Assembly (NCBI GenBank): GCA_023436205.1
Contig: JAEZKC010000059.1
Span: 484,825-548,824 of the forward strand
Direction: 5' to 3'
Length of the DNA: 64,000 nt
Source: Fibrobacterota bacterium
GTDB lineage: Bacteria > Fibrobacterota > Chitinivibrionia > Chitinivibrionales > Chitinispirillaceae
The notes beneath the pieces are model-generated. The model had not been told where the DNA came from and made no database searches. It saw only the letters and a program-made list of their open reading frames with translations. Shown piece after piece: positions 1 to 6,583 of the stretch. The first letter of the stretch is position 1. The number at the start of each line of letters is the position of its first letter. Both the position numbers and the translations under genes were made by a program.

Positions 1-656
1 GCCAGACCTTCAGGCCCCAAATCCCGCTCTATAAACTCCCGTACCTCTCTACCTCGTTCACCGATGAGCGCTATCACATTGATATCCGATTTGCAGTTAC
101 GGGCAAGCATCCCCATCAGAACACTCTTCCCCACTCCGCTTCCGGCAAAGATACCAAGGCGCTGCCCCTTGCCAACTGTAATCAGACTGTCAATGGCACG
201 GATACCAGTCTGGAAAACATCGCAAATTCTTTTTCGCTGGAGCGGATTGGGAACAGAAGAAAATATCGATCGCTTCGCGGAAGCTCTGAGCGGCCCCTTG
301 CCGTCTATAGGATTCCCCAGTCCGTCAAGAACTCTGCCAAGCAGCCCTTCGCCAACCTGAACTGTCAAGGGATGACCTGTTCCGGCCACTATCATACCCG
401 GGTGAATCCCCTCCACCGGACCCAGCGCCATTAAAAGCGTGCGGTCCTTTCGAAACCCCACCACTTCGGCTCTGCAAACAAGTTTTCCCGCTTTTTCAAT
501 ATTGCAGACATCACCGACTGAAGAGGTTGGCCCGGTTGACTCAATGAGTATGCCTATAACTTCAGTGACCCGACCATATACTTTCGCCGGTTCCGCATGA
601 TTTACCGCAGACAGAAAAGATTCAAAATGGCGCTCAAGCAAAGCTGTTTCTAACAT
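1..656 (-). CDS. fliI: Flagellum-specific ATPase FliI (3' part cut off by window edge)
   Basis: The first 218 codons of the ATPase that energises the flagellar type III export apparatus. The ATG at 656 is followed by an F1-like N-terminal beta-barrel region (TEVIG, GLLGRVLDGLGNPIDG) and then a Walker A loop, FAGSGVGKS, near residue 175. The GERGREVREF motif near the truncated end is typical of FliI/SctN ATPases. The remaining catalytic and C-terminal domains lie beyond position 1. It follows fliH by about 12 bp and is the last visible gene of the flgB-to-fliI operon. Identity is secure; only the 3' end is missing. Confidence 0.95.
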   Translation of the reverse strand, partial: MLETALLERHFESFLSAVNHAEPAKVYGRVTEVIGILIESTGPTSSVGDVCNIEKAGKLVCRAEVVGFRKDRTLLMALGPVEGIHPGMIVAGTGHPLTVQVGEGLLGRVLDGLGNPIDGKGPLRASAKRSIFSSVPNPLQRKRICDVFQTGIRAIDSLITVGKGQRLGIFAGSGVGKSVLMGMLARNCKSDINVIALIGERGREVREFIERDLGPEGL

Positions 657-668
657 CCCCGACCGCCT

Positions 669-1520
669 TCAGGATTCCGATGAATTCAGTGAAATGTCGG
701 CATTCTCCCAGGCCTTTTGGACAAGCTCCGCCATCTCCTCCATCTGAACTCCCAGACGAGCATCCACCATGCCGGAATTGGACTCTATGATACAGCCACC
801 CTTCTCGATACGCTCATCAGACTCAATATTGACGTTTTCAAGTCTTTCCGTTACAGAACTCCAGAAATCCCTTCTGCCGGATACCGTCTGTAGATCATCG
901 GGCGATACACGGATAACCAATTTTTCTCTATCCGCAATTATATTCAGGCTCTTTTTAACCACAGATAATATCAGATCACCCCTGGTGCTCACCTCGGAGG
1001 CGATTATGCGCTTGGAAAGTTCAAGACTGAACTTCAGCAGTACATGTTCAAGATTGTGAATGACTTCCTTTTTGGAATCCTGCACCTTTTCCAGAAATGA
1101 AGCGACCTGCTTCTGCACCTGATCAAGCGATTTCTCATACTCCGCAGAAGCACTCTCCCGCCCCTGCTTTTCCCCTGCCTTGAATCCTTCCTGCTTTCCC
1201 TTTATATAGCTTTCCTGAAGAGCCTTCTTCGCATGCTCCTCCTGCTTGATCATCTGCGCTTCAAGATCTCTGACCTTTTTCTCCAGCTCAAGCACCCGCC
1301 GTTCATCATCAGTAAATATCCGTTCACCCTGTTTGGTCTGTTGATCGAAAGATTCCATTCTGGGAGTGCGCAGCGGAAAATCGTTCCTCTCCTCAACTTT
1401 ACGCTTTAAAATGCGTTTGATACCGATAGTGGCCGGATCCTTGGAATTAAGGAGCTGATCAAGGAGAACAGATACATTTTCATTTACAATTGAATCTTCA
1501 TCCATTTGCGGCATCCCCAT
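669..1520 (-). CDS. fliH: Flagellar assembly protein FliH
   Basis: A 283-residue protein expected to be the peripheral stator/regulator that binds the FliI ATPase at the export gate. A charged coiled coil runs from about residue 70 to 150 (many E, K and Q), including a GKQEGFKAGEKQGRESA stretch of the Gly-spaced kind seen in FliH. A C-terminal FliH/V-ATPase subunit E-like domain follows (about 150-275; IRVSPDDL, GGCIIESNSGMVDARLGVQ). It sits between fliG (2-bp gap) and fliI, the conserved order. The acidic N-terminus is poorly conserved in the family. Confidence 0.93.
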   Translation of the reverse strand: MGMPQMDEDSIVNENVSVLLDQLLNSKDPATIGIKRILKRKVEERNDFPLRTPRMESFDQQTKQGERIFTDDERRVLELEKKVRDLEAQMIKQEEHAKKALQESYIKGKQEGFKAGEKQGRESASAEYEKSLDQVQKQVASFLEKVQDSKKEVIHNLEHVLLKFSLELSKRIIASEVSTRGDLILSVVKKSLNIIADREKLVIRVSPDDLQTVSGRRDFWSSVTERLENVNIESDERIEKGGCIIESNSGMVDARLGVQMEEMAELVQKAWENADISLNSSES

Positions 1521-1522
1521 TA

Positions 1523-2608
1523 TCAGACAACGATCTCGTCTTCACCACCGCGACCGCTGATTATAATCTCCCCGTCCTCCTCCAGCCTGCGGATCACATC
1601 CACAATACGCTGCTGGACCTCCTCCACATCCTTCAGGCGAATTGGACCCATGTACTGCATGTCCTCCTTAATCATCTCCGCTGCACGTGAAGACATGTTC
1701 CTGAAGAACTTTTCCTGAAGTTCATCAGAGGCACCCTTGAGCGCCATCGCAAGCTCTTTAGTATCAATCTCTTTGAGAAGCCTTTGCATCGAACGGTCAT
1801 CCAGAAGCAGCACATCCTCAAACACAAACATGAGATTCTTGATTTCAGTGGCCAGTTCCGGATTTTCACGCTCAAGATTTCCAAGAATGTTTTTCTCCGC
1901 TCCGCGATCGACACTGTTGAGCATCTCCGCAACCGCCTTGACACCTCCGATTTCGGAAACATCTCCGCCGAAAAGGGATTTGATCTGACTGACCAGAACC
2001 TCTTCCACCTGAGAGAGTGTTTCAGGTGAAATACTCTCCATTGTGGCGATTCGGGTGGCCACATCAACCTGCATCTCCTGAGGCAATGCGGAAATAATGG
2101 GCGCCGCGTTGGCAGGCTCCATGTGAGCCAGAAGAAGCGCAATGGTCTGAGGGTGCTCTTTCTGAATGAAATTGACAAGCTGCTTGGGATCTATGTTTTC
2201 CAGAAGATTAAAACCGGTAGTTCTTATAGTCTGCTGAACTTTTTCCAGAATCTCTTTGGCCTTGCGGGGACCCAGTGCTGCTTCAAGCACCTCACGGGCA
2301 TAATCAAGGCCTCCCTGTGAAATATACTGATGAGCCAGTGCCAGATTATGGAACTCCTCAAGCACCGCTTCGCGAATGTCCGGAGAAATATTGTCAAGCC
2401 GGGCTATTTCAGTTGAAAGCCGCTCTATGTCGCTTTCATCCAGATTCTTGAATATCTGACTTGATGCCTCCGAACCAAGCGCCACCATGACAATGGCTGC
2501 CTTGACCGGACCGGGAATGCCGGTAGTGTCGATGCTTCGACCTTCCTTCTTCTTTTCATCGTATTTATCTTTAAAATACCCAGGTTTCTGTTCATTGGCT
2601 GGCGGCAT
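1523..2608 (-). CDS. fliG: Flagellar motor switch protein FliG
   Basis: A 361-residue rotor protein of the C-ring that transmits torque from the stator and connects to the MS-ring protein FliF. It has the usual three-part build: an N-terminal domain that packs on FliF (about 30-120), a middle domain with the EHPQTIALLLAHM motif (about 150), and a C-terminal torque domain containing FEDVLLLDDRSMQRLLKEID with its charged residues (about 265-290). The N-terminus adds a Lys/Glu-rich extension of some 25 residues. A GTGAGG ribosome-binding site precedes the ATG. The gene lies between fliF and fliH as expected. Confidence 0.97.
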   Translation of the reverse strand: MPPANEQKPGYFKDKYDEKKKEGRSIDTTGIPGPVKAAIVMVALGSEASSQIFKNLDESDIERLSTEIARLDNISPDIREAVLEEFHNLALAHQYISQGGLDYAREVLEAALGPRKAKEILEKVQQTIRTTGFNLLENIDPKQLVNFIQKEHPQTIALLLAHMEPANAAPIISALPQEMQVDVATRIATMESISPETLSQVEEVLVSQIKSLFGGDVSEIGGVKAVAEMLNSVDRGAEKNILGNLERENPELATEIKNLMFVFEDVLLLDDRSMQRLLKEIDTKELAMALKGASDELQEKFFRNMSSRAAEMIKEDMQYMGPIRLKDVEEVQQRIVDVIRRLEEDGEIIISGRGGEDEIVV

Positions 2609-2699
2609 AGAAATGGCCTCACTTTATATTGCAAAATTTCAGGCAGATATTACCTGAAGTAATTATACCATGCGGATTATTCTTTTCAACCCTGCACCA

Positions 2700-4262
2700 T
2701 CATTTCTTATGCTTGGCAGATGCTGTCGGTTCAGAAAGCCACTGGCGAATAATAGATGAAATATTGACAGGCTCCTCTTTGGTCATCATCTCCACTTTTT
2801 CCAGTATAGCCGAACTGCGCTTGAGATTTGCGGGAACCTCCGCTGGAACATCATCCTCAATACCAAGCTTCTCAATTACCGGAACCGGTGGATTCATAGC
2901 TTCTGCAACTGTTCTGGCTATCGAACGTACCAGCAGAAGCAGAACTATCAGGATAAGAACCCCAAGCACAATCTTAATGATTAGCATGCGATTCTCCCAG
3001 ACATCCTTCTTAATTATGTTTTCCTGATCGATTCTAAGCAGTTCATTGTCAAACTGAAGGGAAGATACCGTAATCTGATCTCCCCGGGCAAGATCATACC
3101 CGACTGCATTCTTCACTAAATCCTCAATGTTCTGTATCTCCTCCACAGAACGCTGTACGAAAACCCTTTTGCCGTCCTTGTCGTTTTCATACTTTCCGTC
3201 AACCGCCACCGATACCGTCAGCCTCTTTACATTGCCCATTTCCTGCACTACATGCTGTACGGTTTTGTCGATCTCGTAATTGGTAAGAGACCTCTCCTTC
3301 TGATGATCTCCATCAGGTGCATTCTTTGTATTCTCATCCTCACGCTCTTCGGAACGTATCACTCTGCTTTCCGGATCATACTTTTCTATGGATTTTTCAA
3401 CCTTATCAAAATCAAGATCGGCCGCAACTTTCACAAGCGCTTTGGACTGCCCGAATACATTTGAGAGCATCTGGCTGGCCTTGTTTTCCAGATAACGTTC
3501 GACTGTCTGCTGCAATTCCATATTATGAGAAGATACGTAAGATGCCTCGTTTTCATTAAACGGATTGGACAGAAGCTTTCCTTCAAAGTCAACTATTGAA
3601 ATATTCTGCGGTTTAAGCCCGTCAACACTTGAGGAAACAAGATGGGTTATTCCGCGTATCTGGTCCTTGTTCAATTCCCGGCCGGGAAGACAGCGGATGA
3701 CAACTGAAGCCTTGCTGTCCTTCTGCTGATCAAGAAATATGGTGTTCTCGGGAATAACAATATGAACCCTGGCTGACTTGACTTCCTCTAAATCCTCGAT
3801 GGTCCTCTGAAGCTCCCCCTCCAGTGCCCTGCGACCATTGAGCTTCTGCACATAATCGGTCATGCCCAGATTTGTCTTGTCAAACAGTTCGTAACCGATC
3901 CCTCTCTTGCGCGGAAGCCCTTCACGGGCAAGAGCCATGCGAATCTCATAAAGCTGCTTGGGGTTCACCAGAACGGTCTTACCGTTGTCCTGAAGTTTAT
4001 ACTTGTAATTACCTTTCTGCAGCTGCTCGGTTATCTGAGAAGCCTCCTCCAGCTCCAGATTAGAATAAAGCACCTTGTATCCACCAGCCCCGGGGCGATC
4101 CGAACCACCTTTGTCAGATGTCCCGTGGGCAAACACCAACAGCCCTATCAGACCCAGAAGAGTAAATCCCACAAGCGATGAGGTAATAAGCTTCTGCTGG
4201 AAAGAAAGCTTCTGCCAAACCGCCGAAAGCTGGGCGATCAACTGTCTGAAGAATTCGGACAT
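2700..4262 (-). CDS. fliF: Flagellar MS-ring protein FliF
   Basis: A 520-residue inner-membrane protein that forms the MS ring on which the basal body is built. Two membrane segments frame a large periplasmic region: an N-terminal one (about 25-45) and a C-terminal one (about 430-450, rich in I, L and V). The periplasmic part has YscJ-like ring-building motifs (LYSNLELEEA, RMALAREGLP, GYELFDKTNLGMTDYVQK). The cytoplasmic tail, which binds FliG, is short. The start is placed at the ATG preceded by GTG because GGGAG lies 5 nt upstream. About 90 bp, with a TTCAGG/CCTGAA inverted repeat at 2638-2658, separates it from fliG. Confidence 0.97.
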   Translation of the reverse strand: MSEFFRQLIAQLSAVWQKLSFQQKLITSSLVGFTLLGLIGLLVFAHGTSDKGGSDRPGAGGYKVLYSNLELEEASQITEQLQKGNYKYKLQDNGKTVLVNPKQLYEIRMALAREGLPRKRGIGYELFDKTNLGMTDYVQKLNGRRALEGELQRTIEDLEEVKSARVHIVIPENTIFLDQQKDSKASVVIRCLPGRELNKDQIRGITHLVSSSVDGLKPQNISIVDFEGKLLSNPFNENEASYVSSHNMELQQTVERYLENKASQMLSNVFGQSKALVKVAADLDFDKVEKSIEKYDPESRVIRSEEREDENTKNAPDGDHQKERSLTNYEIDKTVQHVVQEMGNVKRLTVSVAVDGKYENDKDGKRVFVQRSVEEIQNIEDLVKNAVGYDLARGDQITVSSLQFDNELLRIDQENIIKKDVWENRMLIIKIVLGVLILIVLLLLVRSIARTVAEAMNPPVPVIEKLGIEDDVPAEVPANLKRSSAILEKVEMMTKEEPVNISSIIRQWLSEPTASAKHKK

Positions 4263-4445
4263 CACGACTCCCTTGTATCTTTTATCTTACCGGGCGGATG
4301 AACGTGCCCGTATAACTGAATTGACCGCTGGTCACTGAAGCTGCAGATGATTGATTCACCGGCAGATAGAATAGAAAGTATGAATTAATTACTGAAGATT
4401 TTCCACTGTTTTTTTAATGCAAAACGTAAATTTTTTTATTCCGGC

Positions 4446-4748
4446 CTACAATCGTATCCTCATGATCTCCTGATAGGCATCCATAACCTTGTTGCGTATC
4501 TCCATCATCATGTTGAACGCGACATTGGCCTCCTCCACAGAGGTCATCACCTGATGCACATCGGTGATCTCTCCGGCCATCATCTTCTGGATCGACTGAT
4601 CAGCCTTCTGCTGCATCTGGTTCACATCACTGAGAAACCCGTTGAGGGTATCCTTGAATGATGCGCTTCCATTCTGTTTTGCAGGTCCGGTCGCCTTCTG
4701 CGGAAGACCTCCACCCTGCACTGGCCCTATCGAATTGATCGCATCCAT
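4446..4748 (-). CDS. fliE: Flagellar hook-basal body adaptor FliE
   Basis: A 100-residue small basal-body protein that joins the MS ring to the proximal rod and is among the first substrates of the export apparatus. The family signature is the C-terminal region: DVHQVMTSVEEANVAFNMM followed by EIRNKVMDAYQEIMRI at the extreme end. The Gly/Pro/Ser-rich N-terminus is variable in the family. Order flgB-flgC-orf-fliE-fliF is conserved apart from the extra small gene upstream. About 180 bp without a recognisable gene separates it from fliF. Confidence 0.93.
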   Translation of the reverse strand: MDAINSIGPVQGGGLPQKATGPAKQNGSASFKDTLNGFLSDVNQMQQKADQSIQKMMAGEITDVHQVMTSVEEANVAFNMMMEIRNKVMDAYQEIMRIRL

Positions 4749-4772
4749 AATAACTCCTGTCGTTTCGCTCCA

Positions 4773-5021
4773 TCAAGCGTAGGCATCAAATTGACTGCCC
4801 AGAGTTCTCTTCACCGGTTCTGCAGGACTGGACACCGCTGCCGCCCGCTGAAGCCCCCCCTGCGCTTTTGAATATACATCAGCTGCACGCTTCTCGCTTT
4901 GTACAGCATTGCCCTGAGCCGCAATCTGTGCCCCGAAACCGCCGTTGCGGACTCGGGCAGCCTGCGTAAGCTGCTGAAACTGTACCCACGATGTCGTCCC
5001 TCTGATTCCCTGCGTATTCAT
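4773..5021 (-). CDS. Small conserved-looking protein inside the flagellar operon
   Basis: An 82-residue protein (89 if a TTG at 5042 is used) between flgC and fliE, in line with both. It has no signal peptide or membrane segment and is rich in Gln, Ala and Arg. The C-terminal tail (RTLGSQFDAYA) stands out against a low-complexity body. I do not recognise the family. Its place among rod and adaptor genes suggests an assembly factor, chaperone or exported basal-body component, but that is inference from context. The ATG at 5021 has only a weak GGGTG upstream, so the start is uncertain. Confidence 0.7.
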   Translation of the reverse strand: MNTQGIRGTTSWVQFQQLTQAARVRNGGFGAQIAAQGNAVQSEKRAADVYSKAQGGLQRAAAVSSPAEPVKRTLGSQFDAYA

Positions 5022-5058
5022 GTTCACCCGTTTTATTTCCAAGTTTTACAATCTATCA

Positions 5059-5565
5059 TCAAGACTGAAGCGAACCCATAAGCATATTCTTCATGGCATT
5101 GAACGCGGTCACGTTTGCCTCGTACGCCCGGGTCGCTGAAATCATATCGGTCATTTCTTCTATAACATTAATATTGGGCATAGCTACATATCCCTTTTCA
5201 TCGGCATCAGGATGAGCCGGGTCGTACACCATACGTGGAGGACGAGAATCTGAGCGGATCTCTGTCACTTCTACCCCCCTGCCGAAAAAACGCTCATCTC
5301 GCGGAAAGTTTGACGGTGGAATCGGAAGATGGTTCGCCTGGGTCGATGATCCCTGCAGGGCCACTTCCTGATTCAAAATGCGGGTGTCTCTGCGGTCGCT
5401 TTGAGCCTCAAACATCACAAACTGCCTGCGGTACGGCCCGCCCTCGGCGGTACGGGTGGTCTCTGCATTGGCCAGATTGGAGGAAATGGTATTCTGGCGA
5501 ATCCGCTGTGCCCTCATGCCTGAGGCGCTGATTTCCAGACCCGAAAAAATTCCACTTAGAGACAT
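5059..5565 (-). CDS. flgC: Flagellar basal-body rod protein FlgC
   Basis: A 168-residue proximal rod subunit. It opens with the rod/hook family motif (SGIFSGLEISASGMRAQRIR) followed by NTISSNLANAETT, the classic N-terminal alpha-helical segment. It closes with the FlgC-type end DMISATRAYEANVTAFNAMK. The central part is variable, with a GRGVEVTEI segment and a DPAHPDADEKGYVAMPNIN stretch typical of FlgC. It is 10 bp downstream of flgB. Family length is about 135-165, so it is essentially full length. Confidence 0.96.
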   Translation of the reverse strand: MSLSGIFSGLEISASGMRAQRIRQNTISSNLANAETTRTAEGGPYRRQFVMFEAQSDRRDTRILNQEVALQGSSTQANHLPIPPSNFPRDERFFGRGVEVTEIRSDSRPPRMVYDPAHPDADEKGYVAMPNINVIEEMTDMISATRAYEANVTAFNAMKNMLMGSLQS

Positions 5566-5575
5566 ATGCTACCCC

Positions 5576-5998
5576 TTACTGTATGGACCGTGCCTGAATC
5601 GCGGCATTGAGTTTCTTGAATATCCCCTGACGGAAACGGTTTGCATAGCTGAACATGATCTGTGTCTCAGCAAGCTTGGCCATCTCATTGTCTATATCCA
5701 CATTGTTGACCCCGCTTGGTTGTGTGGGATCGTAGGGATGATAGGCTTTGGCATTTACATCGGAAAAATCGGGTCGGCCAAGCTTCATGTGCTGCTCATC
5801 AGATCCAGCCCCCTTGAGGCGGGTCTTGTCAAGCGCCCCGCGAAGCGCATCTTCGAACTTCACATCCACCCGGCGGTACCCGGGAGTGTTGGCGTTGGCG
5901 ATGTTGTTGGAGACCACCTTGGCCCGCAGCATGGCAGCATCCAGGCTTTTACTCACCACCGGAAGATTTGTTTTGCTGAACAGAGCATCACTGAGCAT
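5576..5998 (-). CDS. flgB: Flagellar basal-body rod protein FlgB
   Basis: A 140-residue proximal rod protein, first gene of the basal-body operon. The N-terminus carries the rod signature with NNIANANTPGYRRVDVKFED at about residues 32-51. The C-terminus (DNEMAKLAETQIMFSYANR) is the conserved rod-packing helix. The ATG at 5998 is preferred to a GTG at 6004 because AAAGG lies 8 nt upstream. A sigma-54 promoter lies 33 bp upstream of the start, so the whole minus-strand cluster flgB to fliI is probably transcribed from it. Confidence 0.95.
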   Translation of the reverse strand: MLSDALFSKTNLPVVSKSLDAAMLRAKVVSNNIANANTPGYRRVDVKFEDALRGALDKTRLKGAGSDEQHMKLGRPDFSDVNAKAYHPYDPTQPSGVNNVDIDNEMAKLAETQIMFSYANRFRQGIFKKLNAAIQARSIQ

Positions 5999-6030
5999 GA
6001 TCACGACCTTTCTTTGACCGCTTAAACTTA

Positions 6031-6046
6031 TGCAACGGCCGTGCCA
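6031..6046 (-). promoter_or_regulatory. Sigma-54 (-24/-12) promoter of the flgB operon
   Basis: Read on the minus strand, the 16 bases are TGGCACGGCCGTTGCA, a perfect fit to the sigma-54 consensus TGGCACG-N4-TTGCA. The GG and GC dinucleotides are separated by the obligatory spacing. It lies just upstream of flgB, giving a leader of only about 20 nt. Sigma-54 promoters need an enhancer-binding activator, which must be encoded outside the window. Confidence 0.9.
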
Positions 6047-6102
6047 TACCGCTTTTACTCAGTCATCCCTACTAATTTCAAGGTTTTAGGGAAGTTTTGA
6101 AG

Positions 6103-6250
6103 GGTTACATGCAAATTCTGCGGGTAACCGGGGCAGTTTCTTCCATGCCGCAGGAAAATAATGCCGAGAGGTATTTGGGTCGATGCTCCTCCACTTCCGT
6201 ACACATTGAGCGCAGGTCCGCCGGAGTCGAAGGGTAATCCCGGTCGGCAT
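6103..6250. other. Non-coding region with nested inverted repeats upstream of flgB
   Basis: This is part of a 580-bp stretch without a convincing gene between flgB and aconitase. It contains GGTTAC/GTAACC arms (6103-6108 and 6124-6129) and ATGCCGA/TCGGCAT arms (6161-6167 and 6244-6250). It leads directly into the element at 6260-6344. Local reading frames here lack ribosome-binding sites and protein-like composition. Function unknown; a structured RNA or regulatory region is possible. Confidence 0.4.
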
Positions 6251-6259
6251 GTAATCTTA

Positions 6260-6344
6260 TTAACGGCGAAGACGCCTCTCAGGTCACCTCGTCTATCCCC
6301 CGCACCGGAACACCCCCAAAGATAGGCATCAGAGTCTGTCTATC
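6260..6344 (-). repeat. Dispersed 85-bp element, copy 1 (matches 52897-52981)
   Basis: By hand alignment, 64 of 85 positions match 52897-52981 with no gaps. Fully conserved blocks include TTAACGGCG, CAGGTCACC and AAAGATAG. Both copies keep a GGCG-4 nt-CGCC hairpin at one end. Both also keep a central GATAG that could pair with a CTATC on either side, giving mutually exclusive hairpins. Both copies lie upstream of a minus-strand gene (flgB here, the GH10 xylanase there), so they are given minus orientation. However, the sigma-54 promoter of flgB lies downstream of this copy, so it would not be in that leader. Confidence 0.7.
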
Positions 6345-6399
6345 CCGCAGATCTCCACCAGCTCCCACCCCTCCTATGCCCCGGTCTTTCCGGCCATAC

Positions 6400-6483
6400 A
6401 CTTGCAATAATTTGCTGAGCCATTGCAACAGCCCTCAGGGCACTTGCACTATTTTGCGGGGTGCTTGCAACAACTCGCAGCGT
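6400..6483. repeat. Four tandem 21-bp repeats, each with TTGCA
   Basis: Four consecutive 21-bp units begin at 6400, 6421, 6442 and 6463, each with TTGCA at positions 3-7. Units 1 and 3, and units 2 and 4, resemble each other most (for example TTTGC at positions 12-16 in units 1 and 3), giving a 42-bp higher-order repeat. A 21-bp period is two turns of B-DNA, so equivalent bases face the same side, as in arrays of protein-binding sites. The array lies about 350-450 bp upstream of the flgB sigma-54 promoter. Confidence 0.75.
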
Positions 6484-6520
6484 CGTACAGTCACCATGCC
6501 ACCCATCGCCCATCAAAATC

Positions 6521-6552
6521 AAAAAGGGGATTCATCCCACAGACGAATCCCC
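6521..6552 (-). terminator. Intrinsic terminator of the aconitase gene
   Basis: GGGGATTC (6526-6533) pairs perfectly with GAATCCCC (6545-6552) around an 11-nt loop. On the minus strand the stem is followed by a run of five T. It lies about 30 bp past the stop codon of the aconitase gene. Confidence 0.8.
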
Positions 6553-6583
6553 CCTTCAAATCAAAAAAATCAACAATCAAAAA

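Noticed and set aside
6260..6344. Cyclic-di-GMP (GEMM) or other known riboswitch
   Set aside because: The conserved GEMM core sequences are not present on either strand; only a short GGCG hairpin is shared with known classes. Kept as an unknown element.
6400..6483. Possible CRISPR array
   Set aside because: Units are contiguous with no unique spacers and only 21 bp long.
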